Of a stretch of DNA of 13,087 nt, positions 1-6,488 are shown one piece after another (positions within the stretch are counted from its first letter, which is position 1; each line of letters begins with the position of its first letter). The stretch is taken from the NCBI GenBank assembly GCA_034439915.1, contig JAWXBI010000264.1, forward strand, positions 1 through 13,087. The letters are read 5' to 3'. Below the pieces are notes generated by a model that saw only the letters and a list, made by a program, of their open reading frames with translations, made no database searches and was not told the DNA's origin. Source of the DNA: JADJLQ01 sp034439915. Its GTDB lineage: Bacteria > Bacteroidota > Bacteroidia > Chitinophagales > Saprospiraceae. Both the position numbers and the translations under genes were made by a program.

Positions 1-92
1 TATATATATTTTTCGATGGCGTTTGCATTTTTAGTAGATATCATTCAAATGAAAACAGAAAAAAAAAGAATGTTAAATAAAATAATTAAACG

Positions 93-872
93 TTGACTCG
101 AATTACCTTCACGATTCTTTTATTCTTTTATTTTAATAGAATAAATGCCCAAAATACTAGAATAAGTAATCACAATACAATTGGATGGTACAATTTATTA
201 AGCACGTTCAAGGTTTCTAAAAAAATAGGAATACACACGGAATACCAATGGCGTAGAAATAAATTATTTACTCATTGGCAGCAAAGTTTATTACGAGTTG
301 GGGTAAATTATCAACTCAACCCTAAGATACAATTCAGGCTGGGTTATGCTTGGGCAGAAACATTTCCGTATGGAGAAATAGCTATTAATAGCTTCGGAAA
401 AGATTTTACAGAGCATAGATTGTTTCAAACGGCAACCATCGCCGATAAGGTATCAATTATAGAAATGTCTCACCGGTTTATGCTGGAACAACGATGGGTA
501 GGCAGATATACCAATGCCAATTTAACAAAGGAAGACGATTATTTATTTTTGAATCGTATGCGGTATATGTACCGCATACAAGTCCCGTTAAAAGGAAGGT
601 CAATAGCCGATAAAACACCATATATTGGAGCTTACGACGAAATTTTTATAGGCTTTGGCAGAAATGCAAATGAAAATATTTTTGATCAAAATCGCCTGGG
701 AATTCTTTTGGGATACAAATTAAATAATTTGTTTAGAATAGAGGTCGGTTATCTCAATCAAATTGTTCAACTTGGAAGAGAAGTGAATGGGCAAAATGTA
801 TTTCAATACAATAGTGGACTGATTGCAAATGTAAATTTCAATTTTGATTTATCAAAAATGAAAATTAAGTAA
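93..872 (+). CDS. DUF2490 family protein, exported (copy 1)
   Basis: About 259 residues, the usual size for DUF2490 proteins, a Bacteroidota family of predicted outer-membrane or periplasmic beta-rich proteins with no established function. What shows it: an N-terminal signal peptide (hydrophobic core at residues 5-14, probable cleavage after the NAQ at 18-20), then alternating beta-strand-like segments. Family-type motifs are EHR (107-109), LEQRW (131-135) and an Arg-rich NRMRYMYR segment (154-161) followed by PLKG. The start is uncertain. The open frame can only begin at TTG 93, but an ATG at 70 in another frame gives a better lysine-rich signal-peptide start (MLNKIIKR) that runs into TGA at 94-96. 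One extra T near 93 would join the two. A second DUF2490 gene lies at 2351, beyond the Fic gene. Family call is fairly sure; function unknown. Confidence 0.8.
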   Translation: MTRITFTILLFFYFNRINAQNTRISNHNTIGWYNLLSTFKVSKKIGIHTEYQWRRNKLFTHWQQSLLRVGVNYQLNPKIQFRLGYAWAETFPYGEIAINSFGKDFTEHRLFQTATIADKVSIIEMSHRFMLEQRWVGRYTNANLTKEDDYLFLNRMRYMYRIQVPLKGRSIADKTPYIGAYDEIFIGFGRNANENIFDQNRLGILLGYKLNNLFRIEVGYLNQIVQLGREVNGQNVFQYNSGLIANVNFNFDLSKMKIK

Positions 873-891
873 AACTGCCTCTATAAGCAAT

Positions 892-925
892 TAGTTTAGT
901 TCGTATCTAGCCACTATCTAAACTA
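892..925. repeat. Weak inverted repeat downstream of first DUF2490 gene
   Basis: TAGTTTAG at 892-899 pairs with CTAAACTA at 918-925, an 8-bp stem with an 18-base loop, starting 20 bases after the DUF2490 stop codon. It is A/T-rich and has no following T run, so it is at best a weak terminator or mRNA 3'-end structure. Chance occurrence in AT-rich DNA is possible. Confidence 0.25.
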
Positions 926-1050
926 GTTATTGGCAAAGATTGTAATTTTTAATTATCAAAATTATCATTTCTTATTTTTACTTTAGCAACATTAGTTTAA
1001 AGTACAATCATAACTGTTAATGAATTATGGCTAATTATTATTAAAATATT

Positions 1051-1839
1051 ATGGAAATATTACCAATCAAAATAATACAGGTAAATCATGCAAAAATAAA
1101 TTATATTGACTATTTAGTAAAATCGATTTACCGGCTAATAATATATAGCAGACATCACTTGGACGATGACCTCTTAGATTCTTATTTATCAGAAATGAAG
1201 AAGTTTAAAGAACTTATTAGTGTAAAGAATGCTTTAATGGAAGCACAAAATGAGGAAGAAGCCAGGGTATATTTAAAAAACTTAATATTAACACTGGACT
1301 TTGTAATGGAAGAAATAACTTTGCATAATAATTTTGAAAAAGAAATTCAACTTTTTCAATTGCTCCGTTTAGTTTCTCCCGAAACCAATGCTATCCACCC
1401 AAATCGTTACAGGCAAACACTTGTGCAAATTGGAGGACATTTTTGTCCTGACCAAAGCATCGTTCCTCAATTAGTTTCAGAACTTTTTTATCAAATGCAA
1501 TCCATAACAAACCCAATAATTAGAGCTATTTATTTTCATCATGAATTAATTAGAATTCACCCTTTTGTTGATGCTAACGGAAGAGTCACAAGAGTTGCGA
1601 AAAACTGGATGCTGATGTATGATTTATACCCACCTATATTTATAAACGATGCCGCTCAAAAAATAGAATATATTACCACACTTTCAAAAAGTTTCAGGCA
1701 ACTTACTATATATCCTGGCAAATGGAATGAACATACTGAAACATTTTTTGAACAAGAACTCGATCGATTGGTATCAAATGCAACATTACTTTATGAAACG
1801 GTAAACAAAATAGGATTAGAGCGAGAAAAGCAAAAATAG
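1051..1839 (+). CDS. Fic family protein (probable AMPylase-type Fic domain)
   Basis: A 262-residue Fic-domain protein. Fic enzymes generally transfer AMP or another nucleotide-derived group from a co-substrate to hydroxyl side chains of target proteins; the target here is unknown. The active-site signature is at residues 170-181, HPFVDANGRVTR, which keeps the catalytic His170, the Mg-binding acid Asp174, Asn176, Gly177, Arg178 and Arg181. The first Gly of the common HxFx(D/E)GNGRxxR form is Ala175. A flap-like segment with YRQTLVQIGG (120-129) and a following helix precede it, as expected for the Fic fold. I see no clear (S/T)xxxE(G/N) inhibitory helix at either end. No signal peptide is present, so it is cytoplasmic. 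The start is ATG 1051. A one-mismatch -7-like element, TACTTTAG, lies at 979-986. It lies between two DUF2490 genes, with no adjacent small antitoxin gene. Base composition is very AT-rich, like the rest of 1-3073. Confidence 0.9.
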   Translation: MEILPIKIIQVNHAKINYIDYLVKSIYRLIIYSRHHLDDDLLDSYLSEMKKFKELISVKNALMEAQNEEEARVYLKNLILTLDFVMEEITLHNNFEKEIQLFQLLRLVSPETNAIHPNRYRQTLVQIGGHFCPDQSIVPQLVSELFYQMQSITNPIIRAIYFHHELIRIHPFVDANGRVTRVAKNWMLMYDLYPPIFINDAAQKIEYITTLSKSFRQLTIYPGKWNEHTETFFEQELDRLVSNATLLYETVNKIGLEREKQK

Positions 1840-1925
1840 ATCATTAAAAAGGGATGCAATCAAAACTCAATTCATTTAAATCATTGGAGTGCTGGTTTCC
1901 TGGCTAATAGTTAACTGTATAACCA

Positions 1926-1947
1926 AATGAATTATTAACAATTCATT
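1926..1947. repeat. Perfect 8-bp hairpin, AATGAATT / AATTCATT
   Basis: AATGAATT (1926-1933) and AATTCATT (1940-1947) form a perfect 8-bp stem with a 6-base loop. The same AATTCATT word also occurs upstream at 1869-1876, giving two direct copies and one inverted copy within about 80 bases. It lies some 90 bases after the Fic stop codon. It could be a protein-binding site or an RNA 3' structure; no T tract follows. Confidence 0.3.
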
Positions 1948-2038
1948 AAAACAATCACATTTGCAGCGTGGCATAAGAATAATGCATATCTTATCTGTTC
2001 ATCTATTTTCATTCCTAACTAATATAATTTTAATGTGT

Positions 2039-2242
2039 GCAATACTGGGGGCTGGAGCAAAATGAAATACATTTGTTGCAACAGCAATTGTAACTGCATT
2101 GGAAATAGCCTCTTTTACTCAATGGTCGTTGCTTTAAAATAGTACATCAAGTTTGTTATTGTTTTTTAGCCATTTAATAGAAATGGACAATACTATAGAA
2201 TATTTGGATAAAAAATACTCATTTGAAGGCGAAGTGGCTTAA
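2039..2242 (+). pseudogene. Possible gene remnant (two in-frame stops)
   Basis: Read in one frame, this 68-codon stretch gives a glycine/alanine start (AILGAGAK), then TGA at 2063, a 23-residue run rich in small hydrophobics (NTFVATAIVTALEIASF and onward), then TAA at 2135 and a charged tail ending KYSFEGEVA before TAA at 2240. The hydrophobic run resembles a membrane segment. Only two internal stops in such AT-rich DNA is mildly unexpected, which is why it is listed. I do not recognise the family, and chance is a real alternative. Confidence 0.15.
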
Positions 2243-2269
2243 TTTATATTATTTTTCATCTCAAAGCAG

Positions 2270-2312
2270 AAAATTGAGAGAAACAATCCATTGTTTAACG
2301 CTCTCTAATTTT
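2270..2312. repeat. Imperfect 18-bp hairpin upstream of second DUF2490 gene
   Basis: Three paired blocks: AAAATT (2270-2275) with AATTTT (2307-2312), GAGAG (2276-2280) with CTCTC (2301-2305), and AAACAAT (2281-2287) with ATTGTTT (2290-2296). The tip is CC. Bulges are AACG (2297-2300) and one T (2306), both on the 3' arm. It ends 38 bases before the ATG at 2351, so it may lie in the 5' leader of that gene. It could instead be a terminator for something upstream, since short T and A runs follow. Confidence 0.45.
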
Positions 2313-2329
2313 AAAAATAATTTTAAAAA
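2306..2329. repeat. Perfect tandem duplication of a 12-bp AT word
   Basis: TAATTTTAAAAA at 2306-2317 is repeated exactly at 2318-2329. It overlaps the 3' arm of the preceding hairpin and lies 21 bases before the ATG of the second DUF2490 gene. It may be a slipped-strand duplication that alters spacing in the promoter or leader region. Confidence 0.6.
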
Positions 2330-2350
2330 GTAAAAAATTATGATATTTAA

Positions 2351-3073
2351 ATGATACAGTCATCTTTAGCAATAATCATTTTTATTTTAACGACAAACAT
2401 GTCTGTTGCTCAAAACTTTGACTTAGGAAGTTGGAACATATTTAATTTAAAATATACTGTTAACGACAAATGGAGTGTTTTTGGCGAAGCTCAATTACGC
2501 TCTTTGGAAATTTATAACAACTTTCATTATTTTGAATACAAAGCAGGAACAAATTATAGATTAAGTAAGTACATTACGATTTCCTTAGGAGCTGGAAGTC
2601 ATCAAACTTATAAAGAAGGGGGCGATTTTGTATTGCCTAAAAATAGCAATGAATTTAGAATTTGGCCACAACTAATAATCTTTCAATCGTTTGGAAGGCT
2701 CAAACTAGAACAGAGATACCGAGCAGAGTTTAGACTTACAAGCGATGATTATCGCAATCGTTTCAGATACAGATTAGGTTTAGCCTATCCATTTGGTAAA
2801 GAAAAGAAAAATTATAAACCATATCAAATCAGTGTCAGTAATGAACTGTTTTTTACTGACAGCGAACCTTACTTTGAAAGAAATAGAATGTTAATGGCTT
2901 TCAATCACAAACCTTCAAAGTTAACAACATTCCAAATTGGCTATTTACATCAATTTGACTATAAAATCAATGATGAAATAGGAAGGGATTTTTTACTAAT
3001 AGGTTTATATATTGAACTATTCAGTAAAAAAAATCAAAAGAGAGACTATGAAATTCAAATAAAAGATAATTAA
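2351..3073 (+). CDS. DUF2490 family protein, exported (copy 2)
   Basis: A 240-residue exported protein with a clear signal peptide (residues 1 to about 21; hydrophobic core SLAIIIFILTT, cleavage after VAQ). The mature part is beta-rich with many aromatic and basic residues. Family-type motifs are LEQRYRAEFR (119-128) and NRFRYR (136-141) followed by an AYPF turn, matching the positions of LEQRW and NRMRYMYR in copy 1. DUF2490 proteins are predicted outer-membrane or periplasmic proteins of unknown role. The ATG at 2351 is chosen because the nearby ATG at 2340 opens a frame of only four codons. It is diverged from copy 1, so it is an old paralogue rather than a recent duplicate. Its stop codon coincides with the point where base composition changes from AT-rich to moderate GC. 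Confidence 0.8.
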   Translation: MIQSSLAIIIFILTTNMSVAQNFDLGSWNIFNLKYTVNDKWSVFGEAQLRSLEIYNNFHYFEYKAGTNYRLSKYITISLGAGSHQTYKEGGDFVLPKNSNEFRIWPQLIIFQSFGRLKLEQRYRAEFRLTSDDYRNRFRYRLGLAYPFGKEKKNYKPYQISVSNELFFTDSEPYFERNRMLMAFNHKPSKLTTFQIGYLHQFDYKINDEIGRDFLLIGLYIELFSKKNQKRDYEIQIKDN

Positions 3074-3257
3074 ATCCGGCTATTGCAAAGCCAGGAGTTT
3101 GCAGAAGAAACAATGTCTAAAAATGATAAATTTGTAGACCAAGCCGCTGAAAACAATGTAGAGCCCGCTAAAAAAAGTATCCGGGGCAAAAACCAAAATC
3201 TCATGGAAACGGAAGATAATGGAGATACCCGAAGACACGGAATTTACAGATGAATAA
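3074..3257 (+). pseudogene. 3' fragment of an unidentified gene with a poly(A) frameshift
   Basis: Directly after the DUF2490 stop the same frame stays open with a charged, codon-like sequence (LLQSQEFAEET, then an ATG at 3113 and KNDKFVDQAAENNVEPAKK). At the seven-A tract 3170-3176 the better continuation moves to another frame, reading VSGAKTKISWKRK and ending in the acidic tail PEDTEFTDE with TAA at 3255-3257. Removing one A joins the two halves. Without the shift, the ATG at 3113 gives only a 46-residue ORF ending at 3253. I do not recognise the family. Its start has no obvious beginning and abuts the AT-rich block, so I infer the 3' end of a gene truncated by insertion or deletion at about 3074. 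A small intact protein from ATG 3113 is an alternative. Confidence 0.35.
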
Positions 3258-3307
3258 TTGTTAGCTGCCGCTCCATGCGCCCCGCACCAGGAAATCAATG
3301 AAGATTG

Positions 3308-3315
3308 TACCTTTG
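3308..3315 (+). promoter_or_regulatory. Bacteroidota -7 element, TACCTTTG
   Basis: An exact match to the Bacteroidota -7 consensus TAnnTTTG ends five bases before the ATG at 3321. Transcription would begin at or near the start codon, giving a leaderless or almost leaderless mRNA for the HAD-recX pair. No convincing -33 TTTG is seen. The position also supports ATG 3321 as the start rather than the upstream TTG at 3258. Confidence 0.5.
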
Positions 3316-3320
3316 CCGCT

Positions 3321-3959
3321 ATGTCCTCTATAAAAAACATCTTATTTGACCTGGGCAACGTAATCATAGATATTGACATTCCCCGCACCCGCCATGAATT
3401 GTTTAAGCTGTTTCGACGTGCGGATCTTCAACAGCAGATTATTGATGAATTGCAGCCGGTGATACTGAATTATGAAACCGGCCAGATATCGGACGAACTA
3501 TTTATCAATGCATTGATCCATTATGCCCGACCCCAGGTTTATGCGCAACAAATCATCCGGGCCTGGAATGCTATGCTTATTGATATCCCTTTTGAGCGGC
3601 TTGAGTTTTTGAAAATGCTCCGCACCCAGAAATACAAGTTGTATTTATTGAGCAATACCAACGGGTTGCATTTGTCATGGATCAACAATTTTATGACTAA
3701 ACACTTCAACACACATTCCCTTGATGAATGGTTTGAACGATCCTATTATTCACATCTGATCAAACTGCGAAAACCCCATGCTTCCTGTTTTGAGTTTGTC
3801 CTTTCCGACTCAGGAATGGTAGCGGATGAGACTTTATTTATAGATGACATGCTGGAAAATATAGATTCCGCCAAAGCCCTGGGCATCCGCACCCTCTATC
3901 TCACTGGCGGCCATGAGGTCATTACGTCATTAAAAAACTATTTGTCTTTAAAGGATTGA
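3321..3959 (+). CDS. HAD-superfamily (subfamily IA) phosphatase, YihX-like
   Basis: A 212-residue cytoplasmic HAD hydrolase, the normal size for the YihX-like group; E. coli YihX dephosphorylates alpha-D-glucose 1-phosphate. Motif I is FDLGNVIIDID with nucleophile Asp10. The usual second Asp of DxD is Gly12, as in YihX and relatives. Motif II is LSNTN (Ser111), motif III Lys151 in RKPH, and motif IV FIDDMLEN (Asp175, Asp176). A helical cap lies at about 20-95, with the ETGQISDE segment typical of this group. The TTG at 3258 would add 21 residues that look non-coding; ATG 3321 places motif I near the N-terminus and follows a -7 element. recX starts seven bases after the stop, so the two are probably co-transcribed. 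The substrate cannot be fixed from sequence. Confidence 0.9.
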   Translation: MSSIKNILFDLGNVIIDIDIPRTRHELFKLFRRADLQQQIIDELQPVILNYETGQISDELFINALIHYARPQVYAQQIIRAWNAMLIDIPFERLEFLKMLRTQKYKLYLLSNTNGLHLSWINNFMTKHFNTHSLDEWFERSYYSHLIKLRKPHASCFEFVLSDSGMVADETLFIDDMLENIDSAKALGIRTLYLTGGHEVITSLKNYLSLKD

Positions 3960-3966
3960 TTGTTTT

Positions 3967-4431
3967 ATGAAAGTATCGCTGACTGCCGAAGAAGGCCTTG
4001 ATCTCCTGAGGCAATATTGTAATTTTCAGGAAAGGTGCCACAAGGAAGTAAGGAGCAAAGGCCTGAAATTAGGCTTTTACGGCGCTACCCTGGAAGAACT
4101 CATCAGTCAGATGGTCTCTGAAGGATTATTAAATGAAGAAAGATATGCCAGATCCCTGGCACGGGGCAAATTCCGGAATAATCAATGGGGGAAAATAAAA
4201 ATTGTACAGACACTCAAACAACATGACGTTTCTGAATACAGTATTCGCAAAGCCCTGACAGAATTGGATGAAGCCGAATACCGGAAAACCCTGGCTAAGC
4301 TGATTCAAGCCAAGGCTAAAACCCTGTCCGGGGAAATCGCCCTATTTCAAAAAAAACAAAAAATAATTAATTACCTTTTACAAAAAGGATTTGAATATGA
4401 GGTGATACAAGAAGTCCTGGATGCCGAATAG
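3967..4431 (+). CDS. recX: Regulatory protein RecX
   Basis: A 154-residue RecX-family protein, which binds RecA and modulates (typically inhibits) RecA filament growth and recombinase activity in the cytoplasm. The sequence is all-helical with the tandem three-helix layout of RecX. The central conserved block GLLNEERYARSLARGKF (53-69) is followed by GKIKIVQTLK (75-84) and a second repeat starting HDVSEYSIRKAL (86-97). The N-terminal segment with LLRQYCNFQERCHKEV fits the first repeat (LxxRxxxExEL-type). The length is typical. It follows the HAD gene by seven bases on the same strand. The next gene (4469) is convergent, 37 bases away, with no strong terminator hairpin visible between them. No recA is in the window. 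Confidence 0.92.
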   Translation: MKVSLTAEEGLDLLRQYCNFQERCHKEVRSKGLKLGFYGATLEELISQMVSEGLLNEERYARSLARGKFRNNQWGKIKIVQTLKQHDVSEYSIRKALTELDEAEYRKTLAKLIQAKAKTLSGEIALFQKKQKIINYLLQKGFEYEVIQEVLDAE

Positions 4432-4468
4432 CCCGATAAGAACCTAAAACCGGTCATAAACCATCTGT

Positions 4469-6151
4469 TTAATACACCATGATTTTTTGTATCGATAAAA
4501 CTCCATTATGTTCCAAAGACAGGATATAAACCCCGGAAGCCAAGTGATCAGCCCGAAGAGGATTGCCATTCAGGGTCCATTTATGAAGGGGCCTGCCCTG
4601 GATACTGTAAATATTTACTCTATCATTTAGACCCGGCTTATCCACAGCGACCATGATTTCTTTGGAAGAGGCTTTGTAAAACGCCTGAAATACATTGTTT
4701 TTTAAAACATCGACCTGGCTGATTGGCGAATATTCAGAATGGCTATGCAACTCCATAATTTTTAAACGGTAATAATTTTTACCGGGCATGGCCCGGACAT
4801 CTTTAAAACTATAGACAGCGGAAACTTGGGCAAGGGCCTGGACTTCACCGATTCCTAGAAAGTCAATACCATTTGTACTTTTTTCAATTATATAGGATTG
4901 AATGTTTAACTCTTCCCGGCTACTCCACTGGAGCTCGACATAGGGTTTTGTCCAATAAGCCTTGAAACGAATCAACTGCAACGGTAATGATACGGTGGCT
5001 TCAATGAATCCTAAAGTTCCATTTGCCAATCCGGCTACCACTTCTCCATTTTCTAATTCTCCAAAGGAAGTTACCCCGCTGGGTGTCATAGTTGCGATAG
5101 TTCGGGTATCTGTAATGGCCCCGGCTTCGTATTTTATCAACCAGGCATGCCTTGATATATAGTCCGAGAAAATATAATAACCAATCATTGACGCATTGGC
5201 AGGTTTGGTGCCGCGGTATACAAAACCGCCGGTGACCGAATTTCCAAAACCTACCGTGGCACAAGGCTGCGCGCAATGTTGGTAATCAAAAACCGGAGGG
5301 GTAAACGTTGCGTTGTCAGGACATCCAATGTAAGCTGCAAATCCTTCCCTGCAATTCCATCCATAATTAAAACCACCGCTTGAGCCTGCACTTTCAAAAT
5401 TTATCTCTTCCCTTGCTCCCTGACCTACATCAGCGATCCACAGATCATGGGTTTGTTTATCAAAACTGATTCGCCAGGGGTTGCGCAACCCCATGTCCCA
5501 GATCTCATCCAATACATTCAGGCTGTCTATAAAAGGATTATCTGCAGGAATAAGATAGGGGAAAGGGGTATTGATATCTATACGCAATAATTTGCCAAGC
5601 AAAGAATTTCCATTCTGGCCGGACCCTTGTGGATCTCCACCACCTCCCCCATCACCTGTTGGAATGTATAAGTAACCGTCCGGACCAAATGCAAGGTCAC
5701 CGCCTTTATGGTTTCCATTTTCAGCTTCAGTAATCGTGAGTATGATTTTCCGGGTATCGTTATTGACCGTTGTATTGGCCGAAGGATTAGCTGCAGTGAA
5801 TCTGGCTATTACCGTATGGTCGGTACCGGTTGGATTATAATTGACAAAGAAATAACCATTGGATTCAAAGTCCGGATGAAAGGCAAGGCCTAATAGCCCT
5901 TTTTCACTGTTGGTGGAGATCAGAGATAAAACATTTAAAAATGTTCCAATATTAGAAAAGTTACTGTCCAGTATGGTTATGGTCCCTGTCTTATTCGATA
6001 CAAAAATCCTTTGACTACCATCCCCTGCATGGGTAATGTCCGTGATGAGGCCAAGGCCCGATGCCATATTGGTATATTTAACCTGCCCAGTAGAATAAGA
6101 CAAGCATACCAAGGTGCTTAATAAAAATAAAAATGGTTTCATCACTTTCAT
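4469..6151 (-). CDS. Secreted PQQ-dependent glucose/sorbosone dehydrogenase with T9SS tail
   Basis: About 560 residues. A signal peptide (residues 1-23, ending STGQ) leads into a glucose/sorbosone dehydrogenase (GSDH) beta-propeller at about 24-385. This family uses PQQ to oxidise the C1 hydroxyl of aldoses to lactones. Family hallmarks are HAGDGSQRIFV, GLLGLAFHPDF, the catalytic-base His148 in NHKGGDLAFGPDG, TGDGG, and LRNPWRISFD. An FN3-like linker (about 387-483; LQWSSREELN, YIIEKSTNG, NYYRLK) and a Por-secretion (T9SS type A) C-terminal domain (about 484-560, NIYSIQG, ASGVYILSL) follow, so it is exported and probably surface-attached or released. A TTG six bases upstream keeps the frame open, but ATG 6151 is preferred. 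It is a close paralogue of the longer gene at 6489, in the same orientation. True PQQ use and the substrate are inferred from the family. Confidence 0.88.
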   Translation of the reverse strand: MKVMKPFLFLLSTLVCLSYSTGQVKYTNMASGLGLITDITHAGDGSQRIFVSNKTGTITILDSNFSNIGTFLNVLSLISTNSEKGLLGLAFHPDFESNGYFFVNYNPTGTDHTVIARFTAANPSANTTVNNDTRKIILTITEAENGNHKGGDLAFGPDGYLYIPTGDGGGGGDPQGSGQNGNSLLGKLLRIDINTPFPYLIPADNPFIDSLNVLDEIWDMGLRNPWRISFDKQTHDLWIADVGQGAREEINFESAGSSGGFNYGWNCREGFAAYIGCPDNATFTPPVFDYQHCAQPCATVGFGNSVTGGFVYRGTKPANASMIGYYIFSDYISRHAWLIKYEAGAITDTRTIATMTPSGVTSFGELENGEVVAGLANGTLGFIEATVSLPLQLIRFKAYWTKPYVELQWSSREELNIQSYIIEKSTNGIDFLGIGEVQALAQVSAVYSFKDVRAMPGKNYYRLKIMELHSHSEYSPISQVDVLKNNVFQAFYKASSKEIMVAVDKPGLNDRVNIYSIQGRPLHKWTLNGNPLRADHLASGVYILSLEHNGVLSIQKIMVY

Positions 6152-6157
6152 CGCCAA

Positions 6158-6488
6158 ATTGTGGTTTTTTTAAAACCGGTTATTAAATAAAATTAGTACT
6201 GAACACTCAAGGTTTAACCCCGGCGAGGTCAACCTGGATAAATTTAAATCCCAATATTGAAATGAAGGTAGTCCCGGGAATCACGATGTCTGATTCGCGA
6301 AATTCAGTAGATCAATTTTTGGGCTATACAGATTGGGTAGGGCCACTCTTCCGTTTGCCGGGGGTTCTGAGGTTCAACGGAGACTCTGGATATCCTAAAA
6401 TTAACTGAGAATTTGATAAAATAGTTGTGTCAAACAAAATAATCTTTGCCTGGAGATGAATTTCTCTTTAGTTCAATCCACAAAAATA
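6158..6488. other. Intergenic region between the two dehydrogenase genes
   Basis: About 330 bases with no convincing gene. It presumably holds the minus-strand promoter of the shorter dehydrogenase, but I find no exact TAnnTTTG on that strand. A 48-codon ORF on the plus strand (ATG 6262 to TGA 6406) has no recognisable motif and is more likely chance. No strong terminator hairpin for the long gene is visible. Confidence 0.4.

Larger units (their letters stand above)
1840..2350. other. 511-base gap between Fic and second DUF2490 gene
   Basis: No intact gene is visible on either strand. It contains an 8-bp perfect hairpin (1926-1947), a stop-interrupted protein-like stretch (2039-2242), an exact TAnnTTTG element TACATTTG at 2068-2075 without an obvious gene just behind it, an 18-bp imperfect hairpin (2270-2312) and a perfect 12-bp tandem repeat (2306-2329). 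The concentration of structure just before the second DUF2490 gene suggests regulatory DNA or the scar of a lost gene. Confidence 0.5.

Noticed and set aside
2068..2075. TACATTTG, an exact -7 consensus match, as a promoter
   Set aside because: No gene starts within about 270 bases downstream and no -33 element is seen; such matches are expected by chance in AT-rich DNA.
3080..3388. 102-codon minus-strand frame
   Set aside because: It runs antisense through the start of the HAD gene and the decayed fragment, with no family signature; a shadow frame.
6262..6408. 48-codon plus-strand ORF between the dehydrogenase genes
   Set aside because: Short, without motif, promoter or neighbour support, so not called as a gene.
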